A stretch of 64,000 nt of DNA from Melioribacter sp. (lineage in GTDB: Bacteria; Bacteroidota; Ignavibacteria; Ignavibacteriales; Melioribacteraceae). The notes beneath the pieces are model-generated. The model was not told where the DNA came from, made no database searches, and worked only from the letters and a program-made list of their open reading frames with translations. Every line of letters begins with the position of its first letter. Positions within the stretch are counted from its first letter, which is position 1. The stretch spans positions 16,765 through 80,764 of the forward strand of contig PMDS01000091.1 in NCBI GenBank assembly GCA_003155655.1. Direction: 5' to 3'. Shown here one piece after another: positions 1-9,943 of the stretch. The position numbers and the translations under genes were made by a program.

Positions 1-1835
1 ATTTCTCCAATAACATTAGCCGTGTATGCAATATTAGTTTTATCATTTTCCTTTGTGTACAGCTCCACTTCCTGACCATTAGCATGATTCCATCCGCAAG
101 CCTTTATTGCCGCCTGATTCATTAAAATTGCTGACTTGGAATCGTTTGATACTGTTACGGAGAAATCCCTGCCTCCGTTCATCTTAAGTCCAACAGTTTT
201 GATGAAATCTTCATCTACGTAATATGTTCCTACTAACAAATCTTTTACCGTTCCTGAACGAAGTAATAAAACATTAATATCATCACCGCCAGGCAGCAAA
301 TTAGATGAAGTAACACTTGTTATGTTTGAACTCTGTAAAAGTTCGTTCTTCAAAAGCTGATATTTTTGTTTGACCGAATTATCAAGAACCGGTACTGTAA
401 TTAAATCATTTTTATTGAATCCGAGATCGGCATTTTTCCAATGATTTATCTGTAATAAAATGTGCAACGAACAAGTTATAAATATAACAGCAATAGAAAA
501 TTGGATTACCACCAATATCTTTCTGAAAAATGCCGCAGTCTTACCGGCCCTAAGTTCACCCTTCAGAATATGAGTAGGATTATATCCGCTGAGAACAATT
601 GCAGGATAAATACCTGCAAGAATTCCAACTGTAAACGAAATGATGATCATATTGACTAACTGATGAATGTCTAAGATATTAAAATCAATATTCCTCTTAG
701 CAAGCAACCCCATTGTTGGAAATGCATTCATTAATATTGTCTTAAAAGAAGGAAGCAGCAATTCAACAAGTAAGATTGCTAACAAAAGAGAAAAGAACGA
801 AACAATAACAGATTCGCCGATAAATTGAATTATTAATTGGACCCGGCTTGCACCCTGCACTTTTCGCACACCAATTTCCTTTGCACGAACTATTGAGTGC
901 GCCGAAAGCAAATTCATATAATTCAAGCATGCTATCAATAAAACAAGAAAAGCTACTACTAATAAAAAATAAGAGATTGGTCTTATTCCAAAGTCCATTA
1001 TTCCTATCCCGTCTCCTTTTTCATAATAAGTATCTTTCAACGATACCAGTCTATAGGTATTTACCTTTATATCAGTTTTCGGAACAAATTTCTCTGCAAA
1101 TGTTGGGAATAAAGCTTCGAGGTTCTTTGGATCGTAATTATCCGGCAGCTGAACAAATGTCCATATTGGACCGTCCCAGCTGCCAAGTAATTTCTCATTT
1201 CCAATAATCTTTCCATAACTGGAAAATGAAGCAAGGAAGTCGAATTTAATTGTAGAATTGGATGGTATATTTTCACATACTCCTGTAACAGTAAAGGAGA
1301 ATTTGCCGGGGAATCCTTGTAATTGATAATAAATTATTTTTCCCACAGGGTTTTCATTGCCGAAATATTTTTGTGCAATCTGAGGAGTAATTACAACTGA
1401 GAATGGTTTTTCTAATGCAGATTGTGCATCTCCAATTTTCAGAGGGAAAGTAAAAACGTTGAAAACGCTGCTATCAGCAAATAAAAAACTTTTCTCACGG
1501 GATGCATTTTCTCCAACATTTGTCAGACAATTTGGAAACCAGGCTAATCTAACCGTGTTTTTTACCGCTGCATATTCTTGATGAAGAAATATTGCCGGTG
1601 CAGAACCTACAAGAGAACGGTAGTATGTATAACCTGGTCCCTGCACCTGCTTATCCAGCCGGTAAATATTCTTTGCGTTTTTATGAAAATCGTTATAGCT
1701 GTTTTCAAACCGAATGTAGCTGAATATCAATAAAAAGCATGCCATACCAAAAGCGAGTCCGAAAATAGTTATGAATGAATACAGCTTATTATTCAACAAG
1801 TTCTTAATTGCAATTTTGAAATAATTTCGTAACAT
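1..1835 (-). CDS. P1: duplicated-FtsX ABC permease, 3' end beyond window (partial)
   Basis: The reading frame stays open from the ATG at 1835 to the left edge, giving about 611 residues, so the gene is cut by the window and not broken. It begins MLRNYFKIAIKNLL, followed by a first membrane helix (about residues 20-42), then a periplasmic domain with the family blocks KYFGNENPVGK and VTGVCENIPSNSTIKF. The first cytoplasmic coupling segment reads RAKEIGVRKVQGASRVQL, and a fifth helix starts near FRKILVVIQFSIAVIF. The missing part should hold the end of the second periplasmic domain and the last three helices. AAAGGAG sits 8 nt before the ATG. It is the last gene of the array visible here; whether more copies follow to the left cannot be seen. 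Confidence 0.9.
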   Translation of the reverse strand, partial: MLRNYFKIAIKNLLNNKLYSFITIFGLAFGMACFLLIFSYIRFENSYNDFHKNAKNIYRLDKQVQGPGYTYYRSLVGSAPAIFLHQEYAAVKNTVRLAWFPNCLTNVGENASREKSFLFADSSVFNVFTFPLKIGDAQSALEKPFSVVITPQIAQKYFGNENPVGKIIYYQLQGFPGKFSFTVTGVCENIPSNSTIKFDFLASFSSYGKIIGNEKLLGSWDGPIWTFVQLPDNYDPKNLEALFPTFAEKFVPKTDIKVNTYRLVSLKDTYYEKGDGIGIMDFGIRPISYFLLVVAFLVLLIACLNYMNLLSAHSIVRAKEIGVRKVQGASRVQLIIQFIGESVIVSFFSLLLAILLVELLLPSFKTILMNAFPTMGLLAKRNIDFNILDIHQLVNMIIISFTVGILAGIYPAIVLSGYNPTHILKGELRAGKTAAFFRKILVVIQFSIAVIFITCSLHILLQINHWKNADLGFNKNDLITVPVLDNSVKQKYQLLKNELLQSSNITSVTSSNLLPGGDDINVLLLRSGTVKDLLVGTYYVDEDFIKTVGLKMNGGRDFSVTVSNDSKSAILMNQAAIKACGWNHANGQEVELYTKENDKTNIAYTANVIGE

Positions 1836-1870
1836 ATGTTTTCTCCTTTGTTCAATTACCAAGTATGGAT

Positions 1871-1888
1871 AATCATTTATTGATGATT
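1871..1888. repeat. Small dyad in the P2-P1 gap
   Basis: AATCAT and ATGATT form 6-bp inverted arms around a 6-bp AT-rich spacer, inside the 57-nt gap between P2 and P1. It is too weak for a terminator (no GC stem, no U-run on the minus strand). It could be a protein site or chance in AT-rich DNA. Confidence 0.2.
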
Positions 1889-1892
1889 GAAT

Positions 1893-4259
1893 TTATTCAT
1901 ACCTCAAACTTTCAATTGGGTTTGCAGTAGCCGCTTTAATTGCATGAAAACTTACAGTAACCAATGCTATTAATAATGCAATACTGCCGGAAAGAATAAA
2001 CATCCACCAACTGATATTAATTCTGTAAGCAAAATCTTGCAGCCATTTGCTGTTGAAATAATATGCTACAGGCCACGCTATAACATTTGATAGAAGTACC
2101 CATTTGGTAAAATCTTTAACCAACATCAATACGATATTTGATATTGAAGCACCGAGAACTTTCCGAACACCTATATCTTTTGTCTTTAGATTTACCAGAA
2201 ATGAAGACATTCCAAATAGTCCGAGGCATGAAATACCAATTGCAAGCATCGTAAAACAGGTTAAGATTGTGTTTATTCTTACTTCCGACATGTAAAGGTT
2301 ATCAATAGTTTCATCCAGGAAATGGAATTCGAACGGAAAGTCCGGATTGAATTTATACCACAGCTCCTTAATATCAGCCAAAACTATTGGCATCTCTGTT
2401 TTTTTTGTTCTGATGAATATGACACCTCGATCATCGATATTTGGCGAATTAAAATCTGTCACAAGCGTCATGATTTGCGGTGAAGTTTTATACTGTAGCG
2501 ATTTAAAATGAGCATCTTTCACAATGCCTATAATTTTCCTATTTTGTCCATTGACCAATATCCATTTTCCGACCGTGGCTTCTTTACCCATCTCTTTTTT
2601 TGCTTCTTCATTCAGAATACAAGCTTCTTTTACGTCGGAGATCATATTTATTGAAAAATCTCGACCCTCTGCAACCTCCATTCCCATTGTTTTGATGTAG
2701 TCGCAATCTACTACATTGTATTCAAGTTTCACGCCCTCATCCGCACTCCTGCCTTCTCTTACCCAAGATGTGGCATTACCATCAACTGTTGGCATGCAAT
2801 CCCTCAATGAAACGGAGCTGATATTTGGGTTCCGCAACAGCTCATCTTTTAAAGATCGGTAAACTTTATTTATCTCGCCTCTAATTGGGAGATACATAAT
2901 ATTTTCTTTATTGAAACCCATTGTTGTATTCCTCATGAAAGAAACCTGATTCGAAATGATGAAAGTTGAAACTATTAGAGCAATTGACAAAGAAAACTGT
3001 GCAACCACCAGGATACTTCTGAAACTAACACTTTTTTTCCTTTTCATGTGGAATATAGATTTAAATCCCTGTACAGGCTTTAATGCCGAAAGATAAACGG
3101 CCGGATAAACTGCGGCAATCAAACCAGTCAGTACAATTATAATTAAAAAGCCGATTATGAATTCATAACTTGTGTACCGGATGGAAAGGATTTTTCCTGA
3201 AATCCGGTTGAACCAGGTAAGGATAATTTCTGCAATTATTATCGAAAGAAGAGCCGATATTGCTATTATTATGCCGGATTCTGATAGAAACTGGATTGCA
3301 AGTTGAAGACGACTTGCTCCAATGGTTTTTCGCAGCCCTACTTCTTTACACCGGAGTACAGAACTGACTGTTACAAAGTTGATGAAATTCATGCACGCTA
3401 TAAACAGCACTATGAATGCAGCCAGCGAAAATATCCAGATATATTTTCTATCACTGACAAGCGCATTATCATATTGGAAACCGTATGTCAAATGAATATC
3501 TTTTAAATTCTGTAATACAAGTTTTATATTGGCATCGTTTGAATAACGATGATACAAGTTATTCATTTTATCGGCTGTTTCGTATACATTTGCATGTGGA
3601 TTAAGCTGTATATAGGTCTGCAGAAATTTTGAACTCCAATTTTCAACATCCATACCGATCAGTTTAAGCACTTGAAAGGGAATGACATAATCGAACTGGA
3701 GATGTGAGTTTTGCGGGATATCTTTTATCACACCTGTTACCTTGAGCGGTCCGCTCCCCCGCATTATTAGATTCTTATTTATTGGATCTGTATTGCCAAA
3801 ATATTTTTTTGCCATTGTTTCCGTAATTACAACATTATCCGTGTTAGTAAGGGCAGTCTTCGGATCGCCTTTGATAAAAGGAAATGTGAACATCTCAAAA
3901 AAGGAGGGATCTGCCACCACTCCCCCATTTTCGTAAAATGTGTTATGATCAGATTGGAAAAGCTTTTCGGGTATTCTGAGAAATCTTGCTGTATTAACAA
4001 TTTCAGGTAGTTCTGCCTGACTTCTTGGCCCCAAAGGCGGCGATGTAACAGCCGCAGAGAATGATGATGTTTCTAAAATAACTCGGTATATTGTATTACC
4101 ATTTTGATGAAACCGGTCAAAACTGAATTCATCCTGAACCCACACCATGATAACAATGGCACAAGTTAATCCGAGCGCCAAACCAATGATATTAATTACA
4201 GAATAACCTTTGTGCTTCATCAGGTTTCTTAAAGCCGTTTTTAGATAACTCACAATCAT
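1893..4259 (-). CDS. P2: duplicated-FtsX (MacB-like) ABC permease, 788 aa
   Basis: Membrane subunit of an ABC exporter or mechanotransmission system, without a fused ATPase. It starts MIVSYLKTALRNLMKHKGYS and runs straight into helix 1. The first coupling segment is RCKEVGLRKTIGASRLQLAIQFLSES and the second is KTKDIGVRKVLGASISNIVLM. It ends KAATANPIESLRYE. The last 50 residues are nearly the same as the tail that follows the in-frame stop in P3. The upstream ribosome site is weak (GAGCGG), unlike most of the array, so expression may depend on translation of the DUF4097-like gene 47 nt upstream. Substrate unknown. Confidence 0.93.
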   Translation of the reverse strand: MIVSYLKTALRNLMKHKGYSVINIIGLALGLTCAIVIMVWVQDEFSFDRFHQNGNTIYRVILETSSFSAAVTSPPLGPRSQAELPEIVNTARFLRIPEKLFQSDHNTFYENGGVVADPSFFEMFTFPFIKGDPKTALTNTDNVVITETMAKKYFGNTDPINKNLIMRGSGPLKVTGVIKDIPQNSHLQFDYVIPFQVLKLIGMDVENWSSKFLQTYIQLNPHANVYETADKMNNLYHRYSNDANIKLVLQNLKDIHLTYGFQYDNALVSDRKYIWIFSLAAFIVLFIACMNFINFVTVSSVLRCKEVGLRKTIGASRLQLAIQFLSESGIIIAISALLSIIIAEIILTWFNRISGKILSIRYTSYEFIIGFLIIIVLTGLIAAVYPAVYLSALKPVQGFKSIFHMKRKKSVSFRSILVVAQFSLSIALIVSTFIISNQVSFMRNTTMGFNKENIMYLPIRGEINKVYRSLKDELLRNPNISSVSLRDCMPTVDGNATSWVREGRSADEGVKLEYNVVDCDYIKTMGMEVAEGRDFSINMISDVKEACILNEEAKKEMGKEATVGKWILVNGQNRKIIGIVKDAHFKSLQYKTSPQIMTLVTDFNSPNIDDRGVIFIRTKKTEMPIVLADIKELWYKFNPDFPFEFHFLDETIDNLYMSEVRINTILTCFTMLAIGISCLGLFGMSSFLVNLKTKDIGVRKVLGASISNIVLMLVKDFTKWVLLSNVIAWPVAYYFNSKWLQDFAYRINISWWMFILSGSIALLIALVTVSFHAIKAATANPIESLRYE

Positions 4260-4306
4260 AATTGCCGCTCTTATTTATTGTTTTTTTTTCTACCTGCATC
4301 AAAGTA

Positions 4307-5104
4307 CTAATTGATAAGTTTTGCCTGTCCATTTCCTGTTTCGATCCGTATCCTGGGTATATTTCCATCCTCAACCTTAAAGGATTTCTTGTCATATTGA
4401 AAATGATCATCACTTGTCATCTCTTCTTTTTCAAATGGAACGTCAGAAACTATGTGGCCAAAACCATGTTTGGCAATAAATTCAAAACAACCTTTTAACG
4501 GATTTCCATTATAGTCCAATATAGCGTCGCTCATTCCTGATGAAACCGTAATATTATAGTCCGGACTGCTTGCAATGGAGATATAGACTTGCCCCATACC
4601 CGACCCAAATCTACTGCTTCCATTAATTACGACATCAGTACCATGAACACTACCCATACCCGATTCGATATCAAATACTCCTCTTGATTTATTTATTTCG
4701 ACTGCTCCCGTACCTGTTTCAGCTTTAATTTTCGACTTTACCCCTTCAACAACAATATTTCCAGTTGAGGAACTCAAGAATAATTTTATATCTGCCGGTA
4801 CAGCTATAATCCAAGCTGAAGTTCCCACCGGATCTTTTACAGAAAATACTTCTTCAAGAAAAAGACTATCCTCAAGCTCAGTGAAAACAGCATGATATTC
4901 GTTTTCGTTAAACGAATATTGTACATCTATGTGAATTGTGTTGTCGTTGCTTTTTATAATTTTACAGCTTCCCAGAATTGCCTTTAGCTTAAGAGATTCT
5001 TTATTCGAATACGTTTTCTTTATTTGTCCTCCTTGCAAGGAAGTAAAAAGACACAGAATAAACAGACAATGAATTGTCACAAGTAAAAATGGATTTCTTT
5101 TCAT
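4307..5104 (-). CDS. Secreted DUF4097-like beta-strand repeat protein, 265 aa
   Basis: The only non-transporter protein of any size embedded in the downstream part of the array. A signal peptide is visible (MKRNPFLLVTIHCLFILCLFTSLQGG). The middle is built of short repeated strands with Gly-Asp/Gly-Ser turns, such as STGNIVVEGV, TGTGAVEINK, ESGMGSVHG and GSGMGQVYIS. This is the pattern of DUF4097/adhesin-like right-handed beta repeats. I chose the ATG at 5104 because AGGAG lies just upstream; a start 30 nt further up (5134) would overlap the end of P3. It ends with TAG. It lies between P3 (23 nt after the full-length P3 stop) and P2 (47 nt). A role as periplasmic partner or envelope sensor for the permeases is only a guess. 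Confidence 0.8.
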   Translation of the reverse strand: MKRNPFLLVTIHCLFILCLFTSLQGGQIKKTYSNKESLKLKAILGSCKIIKSNDNTIHIDVQYSFNENEYHAVFTELEDSLFLEEVFSVKDPVGTSAWIIAVPADIKLFLSSSTGNIVVEGVKSKIKAETGTGAVEINKSRGVFDIESGMGSVHGTDVVINGSSRFGSGMGQVYISIASSPDYNITVSSGMSDAILDYNGNPLKGCFEFIAKHGFGHIVSDVPFEKEEMTSDDHFQYDKKSFKVEDGNIPRIRIETGNGQAKLIN

Positions 5105-5126
5105 GAGTTTCTCCTCAAATATTATA

Positions 5127-7454
5127 TTATTCATACCTTAAGCTTTCAATCGGGTTTGCAGTTGCCGCTTTAATTGCATGAAAACTCACCGTTAGCAAAG
5201 CAATTATAAGAGCTATTCCACCTGAAAGAGCAAATACCCACCAACTAATGTTTATTCTGTATGCAAAATCTTGCAGTCACTTGTTCATAGCATACAAAGC
5301 TAACGGCCACGCTATGATATTGGCAAATAAAATCCATTTAGTAAAATCTTTTGTGAGCATGATAAGTACATTAGCAACCGATGCACCCAGTACCTTACGT
5401 ATTCCTATTTCTTTTGTGCGTTGTTCACCTGCAAAAGAAGCCAAACCGAACAAACCAAGGCAAGAAATAAGAATTGCAAGTATTGCAATGAAGGCAGTCA
5501 TTTTTGCAGTTGCCTGTTCTGTTTTGTAAAGATTTTCAATCACTTCATCCATAAACTTATAATCGAAAGGATCGTCGGGAACAACTTCTTTAATTTTTTC
5601 CTCAATAGACTTCACAGCACTAAAAAGGTTTGTTGATGAAATACGTATGCAAAGGTAATTTGCAGATGGCGCCGGGATAAAAACAACCGGTGTCATTTCA
5701 TCACGAAGGGATAGAGTATTAAAATCACTTATCACGCCAACAATTTTTCCCTTTCTGCCAAACCATGTTGACATGTTTTTATTTACAGGATTATCAATAT
5801 GCATCGCTTTTACAGTTGCTTCGTTTACAATAAACTCTTCAGACATATCTGTAGAAAAGTCTTTTGAGAAGAATCTGCCTTGTTTCATCTTAACTTGAAA
5901 CGTCTTTGCAAAATCTTCATCAACGTAATTAAAGCCCACTTCAAGAATTTTATCCGAGTTTCGTCCTTCCCAATCAATAGGGCCTGTTCCGGATCCTCGA
6001 AAATTTGTCAGGTCGTTTGCCGATACCGTTGCACCTAATACAAACGGTAATTTTAGTAATCCATTTTTCACGACTGTAACATTTTTATGTAGAGCACCCC
6101 TAGTGCTTATCACAAGAACCTGCTCTTTATTAAAACCTATATCTTTAGATTGAAGAAAGTTGAGTTGGCTAACGATTATCAAAACACATGTGATAATAAA
6201 CACCGCGAATGAAAATTGAGCTATTACCATAGCATTTATGAAAATAGATGAACTGTTTTCTCCCGCTTTAAAAGTATTTCCGCTAAGCGCAGATATCGGT
6301 TTAAATGATGAGAGATAAATAGCTGGATAACTGCCGGCCATAAAACCCGTAAATAATGTAATACCACACAAAACAAGCGCCATGCTTACAGAATAAATCA
6401 TGGTGATTTTGGTATCCAGTATATCGTTTATAAAGGGTAAACTTAGTTCTACCAATATCATTGCGATTAGAAGCGATATAAATGAAAGTATTGTGGATTC
6501 TGTCATAAATTGTTTTATAAGATTCATACGCGAGGAACCAACAGTTTTTTTTAGTCCGATTTCTTTCATTCGTTTTTTAGATTGTGCGGTTGAAAGATTC
6601 ATAAAATTGATGCACGCAACTATTAAAACCAAAAATCCAAACGCGGAAAAGATATATACATAAACTATCCGACCGGTCTTACCAGGTTCATAAAGATGGC
6701 TCTTTGTAATTGGAAATAAATAAAGAATGTTTTTCCATGTTGGATTATGTTGGTTCATTACGCCATAAATCTTATTGTTTATTTCATCAAAAGAAGCGTT
6801 TTCACGAAGTAACACGTAAGCATAAACACACTTTCGATCCCATGCATTCATCCAAGTCGGCGCACCGGAAAAAGATGTTACAAAATCGAATTTGATATGT
6901 GATGTTTTTTGAATATCTGAAAAAACACCAGTTACTATTCTAGTAACCTGATCGTTTAGATTAAGCTCTTTTCCAACCGGGTTAACTAGACCGAACATTT
7001 TATGAGCTAATGAACTGGAAATAACTACCGAATTAGGATTTGTAAGTACTGAGTTTGCATTTCCAACTTCCAATGGGAAAGAAAACATTTTGAAAAAAGA
7101 AGAATCGACAAGACCTCCATCGCAAAAAAAGCCCTTAGTTTCATAAGATACTTTCCATTGTATCTCGGAATAACTTGTGGCTTGTTCTATTTCAGGAAAG
7201 TTGTCCTTGAGATATTTTGCTAATGGACCCGGTTGGTAGAACCCATGAAACTCTTTTTGTTCGTTTGTAAAAGCAACCCTGTATAATCTGTCGGCATTTT
7301 TATGAAATTTATCATAACTCAATTCATATTTAACCCAAAGCATTACAAGAACGGCGCTTGCAAGACCTGCTGCCAAGCCAATAATGTTTATTGTTGAATA
7401 AATTTTATGTTTAATTAAATGTCTAAACATAAACTTAAAATAATTCCTAAACAT
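5127..7454 (-). pseudogene. P3: duplicated-FtsX ABC permease interrupted by an in-frame TGA
   Basis: The frame runs 725 residues from the ATG at 7454 (AAGGAG upstream) and stops at TGA, 5277-5279, just after the conserved LYAMNK. Every well-aligned paralogue has Trp (TGG) there. In the same frame, without shift, another 49 codons follow: LQDFAYRINISWWVF and so on to ANPIESLRYE, then TAA at 5127-5129. So a single G-to-A change on the coding strand removes the last helix and cytoplasmic tail. The rest is intact: coupling segments RMKEIGLKKTVGSSRMNLIKQF and RTKEIGIRKVLGASVANVLIM. Since tadA, hlyD and the GWxTD gene end in TGA, TGA is a real stop here. The truncated product may be non-functional or partly functional; an assembly error is also possible. 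Confidence 0.85.
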
Positions 7455-7486
7455 TATTATCTCCTTAACTTCATTATCAATAAATG

Positions 7487-7503
7487 ATTTGTTACGGACA
7501 AAT
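7487..7503. promoter_or_regulatory. Dyad containing TGTCCGTAAC, upstream of P3
   Basis: ATTTGT and ACAAAT are perfect 6-bp inverted arms around TACGG. On the minus strand the site contains TGTCCGTAAC, the same ten bases as the left part of the dyad at 51675-51690 in the array's control region. It lies about 33 nt before the P3 start in an 83-nt gap, the longest in the array. No convincing promoter elements follow it, so a regulatory role is tentative. Confidence 0.3.
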
Positions 7504-7537
7504 AATTATAAACTCCATTCAATATTTCCATTTCTCT

Positions 7538-9898
7538 TTATTCGTACCTTAGTGAGTCAATTGGGTTTGCAGTAGCCGCTTTGATTGCATGATAACTCAC
7601 GGTTAGCAAAGCAATCATCAGAGCAATTACTCCTGAAAGAGCAAAAATCCACCAGCTAATGGTTGTCCGGTATGAAAAATCTTCCAGCCAGCTATCCATT
7701 ATGTACCATGCGACAGGGCATGCAATTACAAAGGCAATCACTACCCATTTTATATAATCAATGTTCATAAGCAGCATTAAATCTTTTATATTGGCTCCAT
7801 GCACCTTGCGAATTCCGATTTCCTTGCTTCTGCTTTCTGATGAAAATATTGCCAGCCCTAATATCCCGAGGCACGAAATACTAATTGCCAATAAAGCATA
7901 CATCGCAATTGTCTTTGCTAGTTTGTCTTCTTTCCTATACATCGAGTCAAACCACTCATCATAAAATTGATACTTCAGCGGGTAGTTGGGAACAATCTCC
8001 TTCCACAATTTATTAATATATTCAAGGGAATTCGCAACAGCGCCTTTAGCAATTCTTAAGTTGATTTGAGTAGGGTAATGTGCATCGAAAATAACGCACA
8101 TAGGTTCAATAGCGTTATGCATTGAAGCATAATTAAAATTTTTAACCACTCCAATTACTTCATATCCGCCAACTTTACCGTTGTTGAACCTTTTATCCTT
8201 GAGGTCAGTCCATTCAAAATATTTGTATGCTGCTTCATTTAGCATACATACATTACCCATATCCCCTGGCATGAGTGATCTGCCTATTATCTGTTGGATT
8301 TCAAAAGTTTTTAAAAAAGAAGAGTCAGCCGTAATTATAGATAAGTTCTTATCCTTCCCTTTTATTCCAGATCCCATATGCATGTTAATTGAACCGGGCG
8401 CACCCATTGTTAACGAAATATTTTTTATACCTTTATGTTGTTTTAGTTTATCCAACAGCAGTTCCGCTTCTGATCCATCGGTTTTTTGCAATGCCGGCAT
8501 ATCGATACAAAGTAATTGTTCCTTATTAAATCCCGGATTTTGATTTTTTACAAAATCGATCTGTTTTTCTATGACGATTATGCAAAATATCAACCCGATT
8601 GAAATTGTGAATTGGAATACAGTAAGGGCATTTCTAAAAATACTTTTTCTTCTATGAGAGAATGAACCACCATTTAATATTTTTACCGGATTGAAAGATG
8701 AGAGCAACACCGCAGGACCCATACCTGCTAAAACACCAATCAGGAATATTGAAAGTATTACTATTATACTGGTTGGAAATTCTATAAGAGGCCGAACGCT
8801 TAAAGAACTTTCTACTATCCCGTTAAAATAAGGAAGTCCCAACATCAGTATTATCAATGCAATTCCAAATGCAATTACCGTTACAAGAACCGATTCAATA
8901 AGAAAAAGAAAAATCAAGTCTTTTCTATTTGCCCCGATCGTCTTCCTGATACCGGTTTCTTTATTCCTTTTGTTTTGGCGAGCAACAGTCAAATTGACGT
9001 AATTAATTACTGCTAGCACAAGAACAATTAATGCAATACCTAAAAATAATCTCAGTAATTTAGGATTCCCCTTCAACGCATCACCGCCTTTGGAGTAATC
9101 ATTGAGGTACATTTCATTCAAAGGTAGTAAACTGATTTTCTTTTCGTATGGCGCCAAAAGCTGCGCCCTGTTATTAATATCTGCAACCAATTGATTAGGA
9201 TCGGCATTCTTGTTTAATTGCAGATAAATATTGAATAACCAGCGGTAGGTACTTTTATCATCACCCTTCTCGCAACTGAAATAAAGTTTAAAATCCTGAT
9301 TCTCTGCATTAACTATAACATTTGCTTTTAAACTTGAATTATCCGGAAAATCCTTGATTACACCGCTGATAATTAAACGGTTTTCAGGACGAAATGGAAG
9401 ACGAATTGTGATTTCCTTACCAAAAGAATTTTCATTCCCGAAAAGAAGGCGTGATGCACTCTCGGTCAACACAACGGAATTTATATTTTGAAATGGTTTT
9501 TTGGGGTTTCCATAAATAAACGGAGCTGTGAACATTTCAAAAAAATTACTATCGGTTGACATAATATTATCGATAAAATAAGCACTTCCGTTGTAATAGG
9601 TTTCTATCGGCTTTGGAAAAATCTCGATAATAGAAGCATTTTTTACCTGCGGAAAATTTTCAGTCACAGCATTTTTAACGCGGTAATCAATTGTGCTGTA
9701 ATTATCCACTGCGGCTACCATCCGGTAAATTGAAGCGGCATTAGTATGGTAGCTATCAAAGCTGTATTCCTTCATTAAATAAAGTACTATCATCAGGCAG
9801 ATTGACATACCGAAAGCAAAACCAAGTATGTTTATCAATGAAAATGTTTTGTTCTTTGTTATATTTCTTAACGCAGTTTTCAAATAATTCTTTAACAT
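7538..9898 (-). CDS. P4: duplicated-FtsX ABC permease, 786 aa
   Basis: Intact permease with a good ribosome site (GATAGGAG). Its coupling segments depart from the array consensus: the first is RNKETGIRKTIGANRKDLIFLF (Thr before Gly, no QFL), the second RSKEIGIRKVHGANIKDLMLL (His where most have Leu). The C-terminal helix region reads SWLEDFSYRTTISWWIF and the protein ends NPIDSLRYE. The second periplasmic domain is short and resembles that of P10 (LKTFEIQQIIGRS against LKTFGLKIIKGRA), so P4 and P10 form a subfamily by eye. It is followed by an 83-nt gap before P3. Confidence 0.93.
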   Translation of the reverse strand: MLKNYLKTALRNITKNKTFSLINILGFAFGMSICLMIVLYLMKEYSFDSYHTNAASIYRMVAAVDNYSTIDYRVKNAVTENFPQVKNASIIEIFPKPIETYYNGSAYFIDNIMSTDSNFFEMFTAPFIYGNPKKPFQNINSVVLTESASRLLFGNENSFGKEITIRLPFRPENRLIISGVIKDFPDNSSLKANVIVNAENQDFKLYFSCEKGDDKSTYRWLFNIYLQLNKNADPNQLVADINNRAQLLAPYEKKISLLPLNEMYLNDYSKGGDALKGNPKLLRLFLGIALIVLVLAVINYVNLTVARQNKRNKETGIRKTIGANRKDLIFLFLIESVLVTVIAFGIALIILMLGLPYFNGIVESSLSVRPLIEFPTSIIVILSIFLIGVLAGMGPAVLLSSFNPVKILNGGSFSHRRKSIFRNALTVFQFTISIGLIFCIIVIEKQIDFVKNQNPGFNKEQLLCIDMPALQKTDGSEAELLLDKLKQHKGIKNISLTMGAPGSINMHMGSGIKGKDKNLSIITADSSFLKTFEIQQIIGRSLMPGDMGNVCMLNEAAYKYFEWTDLKDKRFNNGKVGGYEVIGVVKNFNYASMHNAIEPMCVIFDAHYPTQINLRIAKGAVANSLEYINKLWKEIVPNYPLKYQFYDEWFDSMYRKEDKLAKTIAMYALLAISISCLGILGLAIFSSESRSKEIGIRKVHGANIKDLMLLMNIDYIKWVVIAFVIACPVAWYIMDSWLEDFSYRTTISWWIFALSGVIALMIALLTVSYHAIKAATANPIDSLRYE

Positions 9899-9943
9899 TA
9901 TTGCTCCTATCTTTAAACGTAACGTGTTTTATATAATATCTTA
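9899..9943. repeat. Intergenic element shared with 17144-17176 (copy 1)
   Basis: The P5/P4 gap contains CTCCTATCTTTAAACGTAAC followed by GTGTTTT. The same string with one change (TCTCT for TCTTT) occurs in the P8/P7 gap at 17144-17176. The match continues on both sides into the start of the downstream gene and the stop region of the upstream gene. The AAACGTAACGTGTTT core has partial dyad character. It marks a copied junction and not an independent mobile element. Confidence 0.6.

Noticed and set aside
4281..4290. T-run after the DUF4097-like gene as a terminator
   Set aside because: It is a T-run on the plus strand only; on the transcribed strand it gives A residues, and there is no GC stem.
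5105..5134. Upstream start for the DUF4097-like protein
   Set aside because: It would overlap the P3 tail and put a polar segment before the signal peptide; AGGAG lies before the later ATG.
5277..5279. TGA in P3 as a reassigned Trp codon or selenocysteine
   Set aside because: Several genes here (tadA, hlyD, pyrK, the GWxTD gene) end at TGA with good neighbours directly after, and the position is Trp, not Cys, in paralogues; no selenocysteine-type hairpin was recognised.
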